Below, one piece after another: positions 12,538-19,808 of a DNA stretch of 25,938 bases. The position numbers and the translations under genes were made by a program. The DNA is taken from IMG/VR virus record IMGVR_UViG_3300009488_000068, positions 1 through 25,938 of that record; one strand, 5' to 3'. The stretch's first letter is position 1. Each line of letters starts with the position of its first letter. A model generated the notes under the pieces. That model was not told where the DNA came from, did no database searches, and worked only from the letters and a program-made list of their open reading frames with translations. The DNA is from a virus.

Positions 12538-14487
12538 TTATTTAATGTAGAAATTCAATTCGATCTTTTCAGCGGCTCTCACTGGTTCTAATTCAATGTC
12601 TATATGGAAAGTTTTTGTTTTTAATTCATAATCTGTAGCTCCAACGGTAACAGTGTATGATGATAAACCTCTTTTCTTCTTAACTGTCTCTAAAAATTCA
12701 GTTACATTTGACGCAACCTGACCCCAAGTTATGGCATCATTTTGTTCAAATATGAAGTTTACAGCATATTGTTCCAAAGCTCTCTTCACATAAAGAACTA
12801 ACCTCGCAATATTCAAATCTTGAAGAGCCGAAGCTTTAGATTGAGTTGTTAACTGACTCCAAACAACATAACCGGCTGTGAATTTGACAATTGGATTAAG
12901 TTGATTCAGATACATCTGATCTCTCTGACCCAATCTTGGATTAAATCTTAATTCTTTAATTGTGTTGATTGCCGCTCTATTAAAACCGGCGGCAGCAAAC
13001 CATAATTCAGATACCGCATCATTTCTTGGTAGAATATAAGACATATGATATATCGGTGAAAACCAAACATCTTTACCAGTGAAGATATCGTAAACTTTAT
13101 TATATTCTTCATAGATAGCGGCATAATAAGTGTTAAATGTGTGTGTTTCTTGTCTTGAAGCAATAGCTATAGTGTACGTTGAACTATCACCATTATCTAA
13201 AATACCGATACAATCTTCTCTTGTTTGACACAGTGTTACAATTTGTGTTTTGACATTTGTGGGATATCCACAATCAAATACCAATGTGAAATACATATTA
13301 TCGGTATCAAGAACGTTCGCATCGATTGTTCCCGCGTAACCATTTGCCAAAACAGATGTTGCCTGTGCTGTTACCAAATCTCCAGATTCATCTTTAAGTG
13401 CTCCATCTGAACCTTTCTTTAAAGGTTTTGGTGTTGAAGATGTAAACGCACTTGAAACATCAGTATTGGTTCTCTTCACTTCATAAGTGATTGTTGAGTT
13501 AACATCAAATGTGGAAGTTTCACCTGACCATTGTTGTGTAACCACAACAGCCGTCGCATCAAGATTTCTATTATCATAAACTGCAATTGTATCTTCATCA
13601 TCACCAGAAGCGGCTCCCATAAAACCATATACGGTATGACCTTTACCATCTTTGGCGATAATCATATATGTTGCACAACCAGAAGTTGTTTCCCAATCAC
13701 CAAAATCCTGTTTGTCGTCAGACAAAGTTGATGAACCGGCTGTTAAATCAACTGAAACCGTACCAATATCTTTATCAAATACTTTTGCGACAATATTATA
13801 TCCTTCAGTGCCAACTTTTGCTCTTAATACAGATGAATAAGTCTCAAGAATATCTTCAATGTATATCGATGCTCCTGCGCTATCGACTGCGATAGGATCG
13901 AAAGAAATTTCAAATGATTCAATAATAACATCATCTCCATCTGATTGTCTTTCATATACATCCATTACGTAAACACCGCTTAACAGTGGATTAGTATGAA
14001 CTGTAAAACGAACACCTAAACCATTGTAATATTCACCACGACCAATTGGATATAACATACAAAGTCGATACAAATCTCCAGTCTGAGTTCCCATATTTGT
14101 ATCAATCTCAGCCGTAGTATTAAGATCATCAACATATGAGATTGAAACAGTTGAAGTTGAGTCACACTCTCCTTGTGTTACATCAATTCTTAAATTTGAA
14201 AATGCGGCATCATCAGTTAAACATCTCATAAAATATAATGCGCCAGATTCCCCTAAATAATTATAAGCCTCATATAAACCTTGACCATAATTTGCGCCAT
14301 AAGTATTTATATTAGGTTCTCCAAATTCACTGATAAGTTCACTTCTAGATCCAATGAATAATACCTCGTTATCTCTACCTTTTTCTGTTAATGCGCATAT
14401 AAATCCAATTGTTCCAGGGACAGCAGAGACGTAAGTAGATAAATCAATTATCTTAGAATATACACCTGCGGAAATATTCGTAGCCAT
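12538..14487 (-). CDS. Tail sheath protein, ordinary length
   Basis: This 649-aa protein is a phage tail-sheath subunit of the contractile-tail family (Phage_sheath type). The N-terminal region carries ATNISAGVYSKI, AVPGTIGFIC and LGESGALYFMRC. The C-terminal sheath domain carries PLKKGSDGAL, WFSPIYHMSYILPRND, WSQLTTQSKASALQDLN and KTFHIDIELEP. It polymerises around the tail tube and contracts at injection. It is the unexpanded reference copy: aligning the three paralogs places the kelch inserts between about D247 and T254 of this protein. It starts at ATG with AAGGAG 6 bases upstream. The other two paralogs follow immediately on the same strand. The family call is secure; which copy dominates in the virion cannot be told. 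Confidence 0.93.
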   Translation of the reverse strand: MATNISAGVYSKIIDLSTYVSAVPGTIGFICALTEKGRDNEVLFIGSRSELISEFGEPNINTYGANYGQGLYEAYNYLGESGALYFMRCLTDDAAFSNLRIDVTQGECDSTSTVSISYVDDLNTTAEIDTNMGTQTGDLYRLCMLYPIGRGEYYNGLGVRFTVHTNPLLSGVYVMDVYERQSDGDDVIIESFEISFDPIAVDSAGASIYIEDILETYSSVLRAKVGTEGYNIVAKVFDKDIGTVSVDLTAGSSTLSDDKQDFGDWETTSGCATYMIIAKDGKGHTVYGFMGAASGDDEDTIAVYDNRNLDATAVVVTQQWSGETSTFDVNSTITYEVKRTNTDVSSAFTSSTPKPLKKGSDGALKDESGDLVTAQATSVLANGYAGTIDANVLDTDNMYFTLVFDCGYPTNVKTQIVTLCQTREDCIGILDNGDSSTYTIAIASRQETHTFNTYYAAIYEEYNKVYDIFTGKDVWFSPIYHMSYILPRNDAVSELWFAAAGFNRAAINTIKELRFNPRLGQRDQMYLNQLNPIVKFTAGYVVWSQLTTQSKASALQDLNIARLVLYVKRALEQYAVNFIFEQNDAITWGQVASNVTEFLETVKKKRGLSSYTVTVGATDYELKTKTFHIDIELEPVRAAEKIELNFYIK

Positions 14488-14649
14488 AATTAGCTCCTTT
14501 TTAAAAGGTTAAACTTTTCTATAATATTTTTAATTTTTTCTAATTTATTTTAATATCCTTACAGTGTTGTTTACTCTATTTTATCTGTTTCCAGTTTCTT
14601 CAATTATTTTTAACTCTTCATTTTTCATTATAACTTCTTGTTTTTAAAG
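14488..14649. other. T-rich (plus strand) gap before the sheath genes
   Basis: This 162-bp gap contains the ribosome binding site of the 649-aa sheath gene and a self-complementary CCTTTTTAAAAGG around it. It also holds a 15-codon minus-strand frame (14581-14628, MKNEELKIIEETGNR) that is too short to call. A TATTAT sequence on the minus strand near 14520 could be a -10 box but has no matching -35. No rho-independent terminator was found. Confidence 0.3.
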
Positions 14650-15330
14650 CTATACATAGATATACCAAATAAATGTAAGTATTCTTGCACTTGTTTTTAC
14701 GATTGATGGGAATGTAGTTCTGGCATAACATGTAAATGGTCCAGTTTCTCCACCTGAACGGCTTGAGGCTGTGAATAATCCCGCCTCACTTATATTGTAT
14801 CCATTTCCATTACCAGTTCCAACAGTAATTGTAACTTTTACGATTAAATATTTATTACTATTATTTACGTCTTGTTCAAATTCAATACCATCAATTGGCT
14901 GTTTATAATAACCTGGTACCGGTAGTGCCCTGTAATCTGCGTTAGTACTGTCATTGATACTAATCATAATATCATTACCTAATCCAGTGTCAGTATTTGT
15001 TGGTGCTGTTGGTGTTAATGGATCTCCCTCTGGGGCACCACCATCACCTAAACCTACCCAATAAATAAAATCATCAGGACCAGATGTAGTATCGGTATTA
15101 TTAACATTAAATAACCTTTGAGCCAACCACTCGCGTCCAATATAAAGAACTAAATTCGGTCTTCCAATCAATTTCTTTTGACCATCAGGAAATATTTCAT
15201 AAATCTCAACAAAGCCTTTTGGACCACGATTTTCATGACAGTTTATATTTATACCATCTTGTAGGCAAAAATCTCCATACTTATCGTGTACTTCAATTTG
15301 AATGTTGTTCAATTGTTTATCTTTATCCAT
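14650..15330 (-). CDS. Probable virion structural protein (tail or baseplate)
   Basis: The 226-aa protein has no membrane segment. It carries a central YWVGLGDGGAPEGDPLTPTAP segment (residues 91-111), GYYKQPIDGIEF near residue 143, and a C-terminal NISEAGLFTASS...YARTTFPSIVKT block. The pattern of a Gly/Pro-rich beta protein with an EAGLF motif resembles structural proteins of large myoviruses, where EAGL-type motifs recur in tail-fibre and baseplate proteins. It lies directly upstream of the sheath genes in the same direction. The start uses AGGAG, which overlaps the stop of the 53-aa gene before it. The exact role is not recognisable. Confidence 0.6.
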   Translation of the reverse strand: MDKDKQLNNIQIEVHDKYGDFCLQDGININCHENRGPKGFVEIYEIFPDGQKKLIGRPNLVLYIGREWLAQRLFNVNNTDTTSGPDDFIYWVGLGDGGAPEGDPLTPTAPTNTDTGLGNDIMISINDSTNADYRALPVPGYYKQPIDGIEFEQDVNNSNKYLIVKVTITVGTGNGNGYNISEAGLFTASSRSGGETGPFTCYARTTFPSIVKTSARILTFIWYIYV

Positions 15331-15344
15331 TTATAAATTATCTC

Positions 15345-15506
15345 CTATACATAATTGCGCGCAAAAAATGCCTCTTGTTCATATTGGCATTCTCTGTGTG
15401 TCTTGCACTTTTCTTCTATTTTTTCTTCATCTTCTGTTTCATCTTGTTCTTTTCTATAACGCATCTGACACTTCTCTAAAATTTTATCGAGAATTTTTTG
15501 TTTCAT
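15345..15506 (-). CDS. 53-aa highly charged protein
   Basis: The protein begins MKQKILDKILEKCQMR and ends EAFFARNYV. It is very rich in E, K, D and Q, with three cysteines (C13, C34, C40), and is probably helical. Its ATG overlaps the TGA of the upstream 105-aa gene (ATGA arrangement), and its own TAG overlaps the AGGAG site of the 226-aa structural gene. It therefore fills an otherwise empty gap in a translationally coupled chain. AGGAG lies 10 bases before the ATG. No family is recognised. Confidence 0.6.
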   Translation of the reverse strand: MKQKILDKILEKCQMRYRKEQDETEDEEKIEEKCKTHRECQYEQEAFFARNYV

Positions 15507-15820
15507 TTGTCTAAATCTCCTATCTGTTTTTGTAAATCTAATAAAATTCTTGTATTTTCTTGTGTATTTTTATCAATCTTTTCATTTAAATTTTCAAAAC
15601 TTTTTTGAATCGTACCTTCTAAAGAATCTAAGTCTCTTTGTATTGTTGAACGATTCATGATGTCTTCAATTTTATGTTCTTGAAAAGTAAATTCTGTTTG
15701 TTTGGCTGAGAATGCTTGTTTTGTCATCCATGTTGCCCAACCAATTGTTGCAATAAACAATGGTATCATAATACCTATAATAATTTTTTTGAATACATTG
15801 TCAGACATTTCTTGTAACAT
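15503..15820 (-). CDS. Membrane-anchored coiled-coil protein
   Basis: This 105-aa protein has one hydrophobic segment near the N terminus (FKKIIIGIMIPLFIATIGWA, about residues 10-29). A long polar helix follows with coiled-coil character (DLDSLEGTIQKSFENLNEKIDKNTQENTRILLDLQKQ). The topology is that of a small membrane-anchored phage protein with a rod-like domain. Accessory holin or spanin-type lysis proteins and XhlA-like proteins share this layout, but no diagnostic motif is present. The start is uncertain: AAGGAG is only 1 base before the first ATG and 13 before an in-frame ATG at 15808, giving 105 or 101 aa. Confidence 0.6.
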   Translation of the reverse strand: MLQEMSDNVFKKIIIGIMIPLFIATIGWATWMTKQAFSAKQTEFTFQEHKIEDIMNRSTIQRDLDSLEGTIQKSFENLNEKIDKNTQENTRILLDLQKQIGDLDK

Positions 15821-15830
15821 TCTCCTTCAA

Positions 15831-16064
15831 TCAAATATTTAATAAAAATAAATAAGATTCTAATAGTGATTTATGTTTCATTTTACGTCTTATCATTTCG
15901 GCTACCAAAAGTTCATGGATATCTTTTAAGAAAATTAAAAATTTAGGATTCATTTTTCTTTTCTTAGATCCACCCCATAGTTGGTGAGTTCTTGAATGAA
16001 GGCGAAGTAATTCTTTATCTGAAATTTTTTTAATTGATGTTTTATCTAAATCGTATAATCTCAT
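15831..16064 (-). CDS. Small basic His-rich protein, unknown
   Basis: The product is 77 aa, beginning MRLYDLDKTSIKKISDKELLRLHSRTHQLWGG. The second half reads FLKDIHELLVAEMIRRKMKHKS. It is strongly basic with several histidines and is predicted helical. It resembles short domains seen in environmental phage proteins that carry a LHxRxHQLW followed by a HELLVxEMxRRxxxHxS pattern, whose function I do not know. The ATG follows one base after the TAA of the upstream gene, so it is translationally coupled. Confidence 0.55.
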   Translation of the reverse strand: MRLYDLDKTSIKKISDKELLRLHSRTHQLWGGSKKRKMNPKFLIFLKDIHELLVAEMIRRKMKHKSLLESYLFLLNI

Positions 16065-16065
16065 T

Positions 16066-16425
16066 TTATTTTCCGAAGTCCAAATTTTCTTTTCTTTTTC
16101 CTTCTATCCACTTCACTAAAGCCTCTCTTTTATTTTTCCATTTTGAGGCAATATCTGGGTTTTTATGCATATTGTAAATATAAAGTGTGTTCAATTGTTT
16201 AGATAATGTATCCCAAGGTTTTTGATCAGATGTTATCTGATTCTTAAATTTTTCCAATGGCTCATCTATTCCTAATCCGAGTTCACCTGGTTCCATTGGA
16301 ATTCTAACTTTTTCTTTGGCTTCTGAAAGAATATCTTTATCGGTATGATTTTCCAGTAATATTTGTGACTCATCTTGTTTCTGATATTGATCTTTTAGAA
16401 AATTTAAAATATCATTTTTATTCAT
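16066..16425 (-). CDS. Hypothetical protein
   Basis: This 119-aa charged, largely helical protein has no membrane segment. It contains a proline/glycine-rich patch (RIPMEPGELGLGIDEP, residues 41-56). The C terminus, SKWKNKREALVKWIEGKRKE, is amphipathic. The ATG overlaps the end of the upstream 163-aa gene by 8 bases. It belongs to the structural transcript; no family is recognised. Confidence 0.6.
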   Translation of the reverse strand: MNKNDILNFLKDQYQKQDESQILLENHTDKDILSEAKEKVRIPMEPGELGLGIDEPLEKFKNQITSDQKPWDTLSKQLNTLYIYNMHKNPDIASKWKNKREALVKWIEGKRKENLDFGK

Positions 16426-16909
16426 TTAGAACTCTATCTTGTATTGCTGTATATATTAATTCTAATCGGATTGTTCCAGTCGGAATAGAATCGTGATTAT
16501 TAATAAACATATATAATTTATTAGTTAAAATGTCATCTCTATTTCTGATAATAAAATCCTCAAGTGACTGGTCGCTTCCTAACTTATTGTTTCCAGTATA
16601 TTTAACCACCTCGTTAATCGTGTCAAGTAACGTGATATCATTTTTATTAAGAATATTAAAATCAAAATTTGTTGAATTACATGATATTGAAATTCCTACA
16701 AGATTTATAGCGTAAGCCTCACCACTAACCGTGGTATTTGGCGTATTTCTGTAACTCCATCGTTCTAATGTTTTACTTGGTAATACAAATTCGATTAACT
16801 CCGAGCTGGTTGTGTCGGCCCCAATTCCTTCAGCAGAGTACTCAACTATCATGTACGGAACAACAGAGTCAGTGCGTACAGCGTTAACGGTAGTGCTTGC
16901 TATGGCCAT
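16418..16909 (-). CDS. Probable virion-associated beta-rich protein
   Basis: This 163-aa protein begins MAIASTTVNAVRTDS. Alternating hydrophobic stretches and Thr/Ser-rich turns suggest a beta sandwich. There is no signal peptide and no cysteine cluster beyond C57. An AGGAGG ribosome binding site 7 bases before the ATG gives a clear start. It lies between the modular A/B genes and the small genes leading to the sheath cluster, which suggests a tail or virion role. The family is not recognised. Confidence 0.55.
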   Translation of the reverse strand: MAIASTTVNAVRTDSVVPYMIVEYSAEGIGADTTSSELIEFVLPSKTLERWSYRNTPNTTVSGEAYAINLVGISISCNSTNFDFNILNKNDITLLDTINEVVKYTGNNKLGSDQSLEDFIIRNRDDILTNKLYMFINNHDSIPTGTIRLELIYTAIQDRVLNE

Positions 16910-17005
16910 TTATAAACCTCCTAAATAATTATTTTTGATATTATCTTTTATTATTTTGTTCCCACTATGGATTAATTCTTCTTGATTTTGAATTTTTCTA
17001 TTCAT
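16910..17005 (-). CDS. Possible 31-aa small gene
   Basis: A 31-aa frame begins MNRKIQNQEELIHSG and ends NNYLGGL. It fills the gap between the A-module gene and the 163-aa gene, overlapping the former by 8 bases (ATGAATAG) and stopping immediately before the latter's ATG. Its last codons contain the AGGAGG site of the next gene. The AGG near its own start is too close to the ATG to be a normal ribosome binding site, so coupling would be needed. The peptide composition is credible, but the frame could be fortuitous. Confidence 0.35.
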   Translation of the reverse strand: MNRKIQNQEELIHSGNKIIKDNIKNNYLGGL

Positions 17006-17231
17006 ACCTAAATGTTATATATTCTAATCCATCAATATTATTTAAATCACTTATTCCATTATTAATAATTAATGTTTCATCATCAATATAATATTTCAAA
17101 TCGTTTGAAGACATTATTTCAAAAAAAGAAAATAATTCCGATAAATTAATTTGGGTATTGATTGGAATCTCAATACCCAAGTCTTCAATCATCTTTGGTT
17201 GATCTGTACTATTTTTAACAATAACGACCAT
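16998..17231 (-). CDS. Stand-alone module A (virion-associated, unknown)
   Basis: The whole 77-aa protein is homologous to residues 5 to about 75 of the 291-aa protein encoded just upstream. The shared path is VIVKN/VIIKN, the DLGIEIP/DLGLPVP segment, INLSELF/INLGEQF, SSNDLK/GSDDLR, and a final INNGISDLNNIDGLEYI that matches VNDGSDDLSSAEGVKYL. It appears to be module A on its own. The ATG follows the upstream gene's TAA by 3 bases, with GGAG inside that gene's end. It probably has a structural role, from context. Confidence 0.6.
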   Translation of the reverse strand: MVVIVKNSTDQPKMIEDLGIEIPINTQINLSELFSFFEIMSSNDLKYYIDDETLIINNGISDLNNIDGLEYITFRYE

Positions 17232-17234
17232 TCT

Positions 17235-18110
17235 TTATGATCTCCAAGCAATCTCCACAACAATTATTGGAGAATTACATCTATTATTACTTGAAAAATA
17301 TCCTTGTAAACCATCACCGGTATTAATATCGATGTTGGTTGTTATATCTTGTTTTTTAGATTCTGAATTTAGAGATAATGATACAATTGGCGTTGTGCCA
17401 TCATCTTTTCGAATTTCAAATGTTCCAGTATTAGATGCATCAAACATTCCTGACAGTGAAACAATTACAGCATTTTTGCAAATTGGAACACCGGATAAAT
17501 TAGAAGGAACAATACCATTAAAAATATTCAAATATTGATTTCGTGTTCTACCTCTCCTTCCAAATACAATAAACATTCTTGTTGTACTTATCCATTTAGA
17601 CCGTGTACCATCATAGACAAAAAGAGTTCCATCTTTGACAGCCAGTTGTCCAGAAGATAAACCTGTTGATGGAAGGCTTGATTTTTCAGTTAATTCCAAC
17701 GGTGCATTTGTAGCTTCTCCAATATCAATTACAACAGCACCAGATGTTGCGTCAATTATTCTACCAGCGCCATCTCCACCCTCATTATAGGCTTCATCAA
17801 GTGTATTTTTATTTATTAACTGATTATCAATATATATTTTATCATAATAATTACCTTCTAAATATTGTTTATTAATAAGTATTAGATATTTAACACCTTC
17901 TGCCGATGATAAATCATCGGATCCATCATTAACTGTTAAATCACCACTTCCAACCAGTGTTCTAAGATCATCTGATCCACTAATTTCATCATAAGTAAAT
18001 TGTTCACCCAAATTAATCTCGGCTGTTGAATCTGGAACTGGTAAACCAAGATCATTTATAATTTGATCAGATCCACTATAATTTTTAATAATCACAATCC
18101 ATTGAGCCAT
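17235..18110 (-). CDS. Two-module (A-B) structural protein
   Basis: This 291-aa protein is built from three parts. Residues 1 to about 80 are module A, homologous to the 77-aa gene downstream. Residues of roughly 80-155 form a linker with YYDKIYIDNQLINKNTLDEAY, GGDGAGRIIDATSGAVVID and NAPLELTEKSSLPSTGL. The remainder is module B (LFVYDGTRSKWIST, GTFEIRKDDG, a final VVEIAWRS), homologous to the 149-aa gene upstream. The Gly/Thr/Ser-rich beta-type composition and the FVYDGTRSKW motif are typical of proteins I associate with large-myovirus virions. AGGAGG lies 10 bases before the ATG. A structural role is likely but not proven. Confidence 0.65.
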   Translation of the reverse strand: MAQWIVIIKNYSGSDQIINDLGLPVPDSTAEINLGEQFTYDEISGSDDLRTLVGSGDLTVNDGSDDLSSAEGVKYLILINKQYLEGNYYDKIYIDNQLINKNTLDEAYNEGGDGAGRIIDATSGAVVIDIGEATNAPLELTEKSSLPSTGLSSGQLAVKDGTLFVYDGTRSKWISTTRMFIVFGRRGRTRNQYLNIFNGIVPSNLSGVPICKNAVIVSLSGMFDASNTGTFEIRKDDGTTPIVSLSLNSESKKQDITTNIDINTGDGLQGYFSSNNRCNSPIIVVEIAWRS

Positions 18111-18128
18111 ATTTTTGAAACCTCCTAT

Positions 18129-18578
18129 CTATCTCCAAGCATGTTCAATTTTAACAGTAGGATTATTTATCCCACCTTCATTAACTTCCATTAAAACTTT
18201 GATTGAAGTATTTAGATCAATATCAATATTTAAATTATCAATTATTTTTTTTGGTTCATCATTCAATTTAATTATATAAACAATATTATCATCATTTATT
18301 ATTTTAAATGTACCATTTGAAATATTTCTTGTATGGACTGATATTAGTGTTATTGTCATATTTCTATTAACATCATATCCCTGTAGATTAGACCATACAT
18401 TATTATACATCATCCACTGATTATATTTTAAATGATTATGATTAATAATAAACTCAAATGAATTTCTGTAAATGCTCAACCATTTAGACCTAATACTATC
18501 AAATGTCACAAATATTCCGTTTTCATTTTGAATAAGATTTCTATATATTCCAGATTGAGGAATTATGTCAATCAGCAT
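18129..18578 (-). CDS. Stand-alone module B (virion-associated, unknown)
   Basis: The 149-aa protein aligns with the C-terminal half of the neighbouring 291-aa protein. FVTFDSIRSKWLSIYR matches FVYDGTRSKWISTTR, SNGTFKIINDD matches NTGTFEIRKDD, and both end in (E)HAWR/EIAWRS. It has more Asn, Ile and Tyr than its partner, which suggests long divergence. It is the first gene of the minus-strand block, and AGGAG lies 8 bases before the ATG. The likely role is virion surface or tail structure, from context only. Confidence 0.6.
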   Translation of the reverse strand: MLIDIIPQSGIYRNLIQNENGIFVTFDSIRSKWLSIYRNSFEFIINHNHLKYNQWMMYNNVWSNLQGYDVNRNMTITLISVHTRNISNGTFKIINDDNIVYIIKLNDEPKKIIDNLNIDIDLNTSIKVLMEVNEGGINNPTVKIEHAWR

Positions 18579-18804
18579 TAAGTATTCTCCTATTTATGTA
18601 ATTCGTTATGTAATAAATATTCACTTTGAATAATAATGATTTTACCTTCAATTTTAAAATTTTTATTATACCCTTTTTAATTTGTTCCCAGTTAAATTAT
18701 ATCTGATAGAACTATATATATTAATATGTGGTACTAAATCAATTCAATTATTTGAATAAATATCAAATAATCATTTTTATTTCAAATTTAAGGAGGATTT
18801 AATA
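18579..18804. promoter_or_regulatory. Divergent AT-rich promoter region
   Basis: These 226 bp separate the leftward structural block from the rightward accessory block and should hold promoters for both. On the minus strand a perfect TATAAT lies at 18665-18670, about 87 bases before the first gene, but the 17-bp-upstream hexamer (AACTGG) is a poor -35. No good plus-strand promoter is obvious; TATATT at 18717-18722 is a weak candidate. The plus-strand gene has a strong AAGGAGG ribosome binding site. Confidence 0.4.
18747..18771. promoter_or_regulatory. Inverted repeat, candidate operator
   Basis: ATTATTTGA (18747-18755) and TCAAATAAT (18763-18771) are perfect 9-bp inverted arms around a 7-base spacer, 33 bases before the first plus-strand gene. 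The dyad length suits a dimeric repressor. Alternatively, as RNA it is an A/U hairpin followed by a T-rich tract, possibly an attenuator. AT-rich context raises the chance of coincidence. Confidence 0.35.
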
Positions 18805-19263
18805 ATGTGTTTGAGAAATGAGAAAAAATTGTGTGGTCATAATAGAGAAATAACAGCATACAAAATATTGGGAAGAGTTTCAGTTTATTCATTTGAAGAT
18901 TATCGTGGTTATAAATTCGTGACTCATTGCAAATTAAGTAAATCGTTATTTGAACCGATCAATGTATTTGGTAAAGAAAAATATGAATTGAAAAAATTAT
19001 ATGAAATAGAATCACCAAGTAATGGTTTCCATGCTTTTCTAAATCTTAACGATGCCAAATCTTATTATTACAACGATTATCCTTTTGTGGATGAAGGTGT
19101 AATTGTAGAGATAAAAATGAGTCATTTAATGACAAAAGGTTATTATTTTAATTTTAAATCTGTAACTGGAAGATACATGACAATAGAAAAAATAGTTGTT
19201 TCTGGTGGAACATTTATTGATCTTTGTAAAAGATATTTTTTCAGATTAATATTTAATAAATAA
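18805..19263 (+). CDS. Phage protein with GFHAF motif, unknown function
   Basis: This 152-aa protein starts MCLRNEKKLCGHNREITAYKILGR. It contains a central GFHAFLNLNDAKSYY segment (residues 74-88), then an acidic/hydrophobic VIVEIKM strand and a GRYMTIEKIVV segment. The YK-ILGR, GFHAF and VIVE pattern recurs in small uncharacterised phage proteins; I know of no assigned function. It opens the rightward block, with AAGGAGG about 8 bases before its ATG. Confidence 0.6.
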   Translation: MCLRNEKKLCGHNREITAYKILGRVSVYSFEDYRGYKFVTHCKLSKSLFEPINVFGKEKYELKKLYEIESPSNGFHAFLNLNDAKSYYYNDYPFVDEGVIVEIKMSHLMTKGYYFNFKSVTGRYMTIEKIVVSGGTFIDLCKRYFFRLIFNK

Positions 19264-19288
19264 TAGTGAAATATTAATTGGAGGAAAA

Positions 19289-19459
19289 ATGAAAAACATT
19301 TCAGTTTTATTATGTTTTACGGTTGTCTGTCTCGTATATAATTTATTACATAATTGCCTAAAAAATGGAGAAAGAACTTACACTGGTGTGGTTGTGGTTA
19401 TATTTATATTTGTGATTGTTTCATTTTTCTTGTTAATTGGATTATTGTATGGAGGATAA
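19289..19459 (+). CDS. 56-aa double-membrane-segment protein
   Basis: The frame begins MKNISVLLCFTVVC and ends LLIGLLYGG. It has two hydrophobic segments, about residues 4-21 and 33-54, joined by a short polar loop (HNCLKNGERTYTG). That makes it a small integral membrane protein, with holin-like or other phage membrane roles possible. GGAGG precedes the ATG by 5 bases. Its last codons (GGAGGATAA) serve as ribosome binding site for the directly following small frame. Confidence 0.6.
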   Translation: MKNISVLLCFTVVCLVYNLLHNCLKNGERTYTGVVVVIFIFVIVSFFLLIGLLYGG

Positions 19460-19564
19460 ATGACTAGATATTTCTTCACAGCGGATTGGCATAATAACCA
19501 TACCTTTGAAGAATTGAATGAAATTATGAAATCAAAAAAACAGCATCATATTATTGAAAAATAA
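19460..19564 (+). pseudogene. Metallophosphoesterase N-terminal remnant (34 aa)
   Basis: The frame starts MTRYFFTADWHNNHTFEEL and stops after 34 codons. Its first 14 residues resemble the start of the intact metallophosphoesterase at 23469 (KHWFTSDHHNLHDNI), including the D-x-H metal-ligand motif. None of the later motifs (GD, GNHD, GHxH) follows. The ATG abuts the TAA of the membrane protein and has a good ribosome binding site, so the peptide could still be made. The best reading is a truncated paralog or deletion relic. Confidence 0.45.
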
Positions 19565-19577
19565 AGGAGAATAGATA

Positions 19578-19808
19578 ATGTATGTGATAGGAAGAAGTGT
19601 AATAGAATTAAATAAAAAAACATTAGAATTTATAGTTCAAATTGATGAATCTACTGGAGAGGTTTTAGCAATGCCATACATTGGTGAGGCTATTAAATTT
19701 GAAACAGAAGAAGAAATAACGAAAATACTAAAAAGACTTCCTAAAGATTTTGAAGTATTTTATTTAACAGATAAAGATAACGATGAGAATAAACAATGGA
19801 TAAATTAA
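19578..19808 (+). CDS. Small acidic protein, unknown
   Basis: This 76-aa protein begins MYVIGRSVIELNKKTLEFIVQID. The N-terminal half looks like beta hairpins and the acidic second half looks helical (EEEITKILKRLPKDFEVFYL). No motif is recognised. AAGGAG lies about 8 bases before the ATG, and the end overlaps the next gene by 13 bases. Confidence 0.6.
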   Translation: MYVIGRSVIELNKKTLEFIVQIDESTGEVLAMPYIGEAIKFETEEEITKILKRLPKDFEVFYLTDKDNDENKQWIN

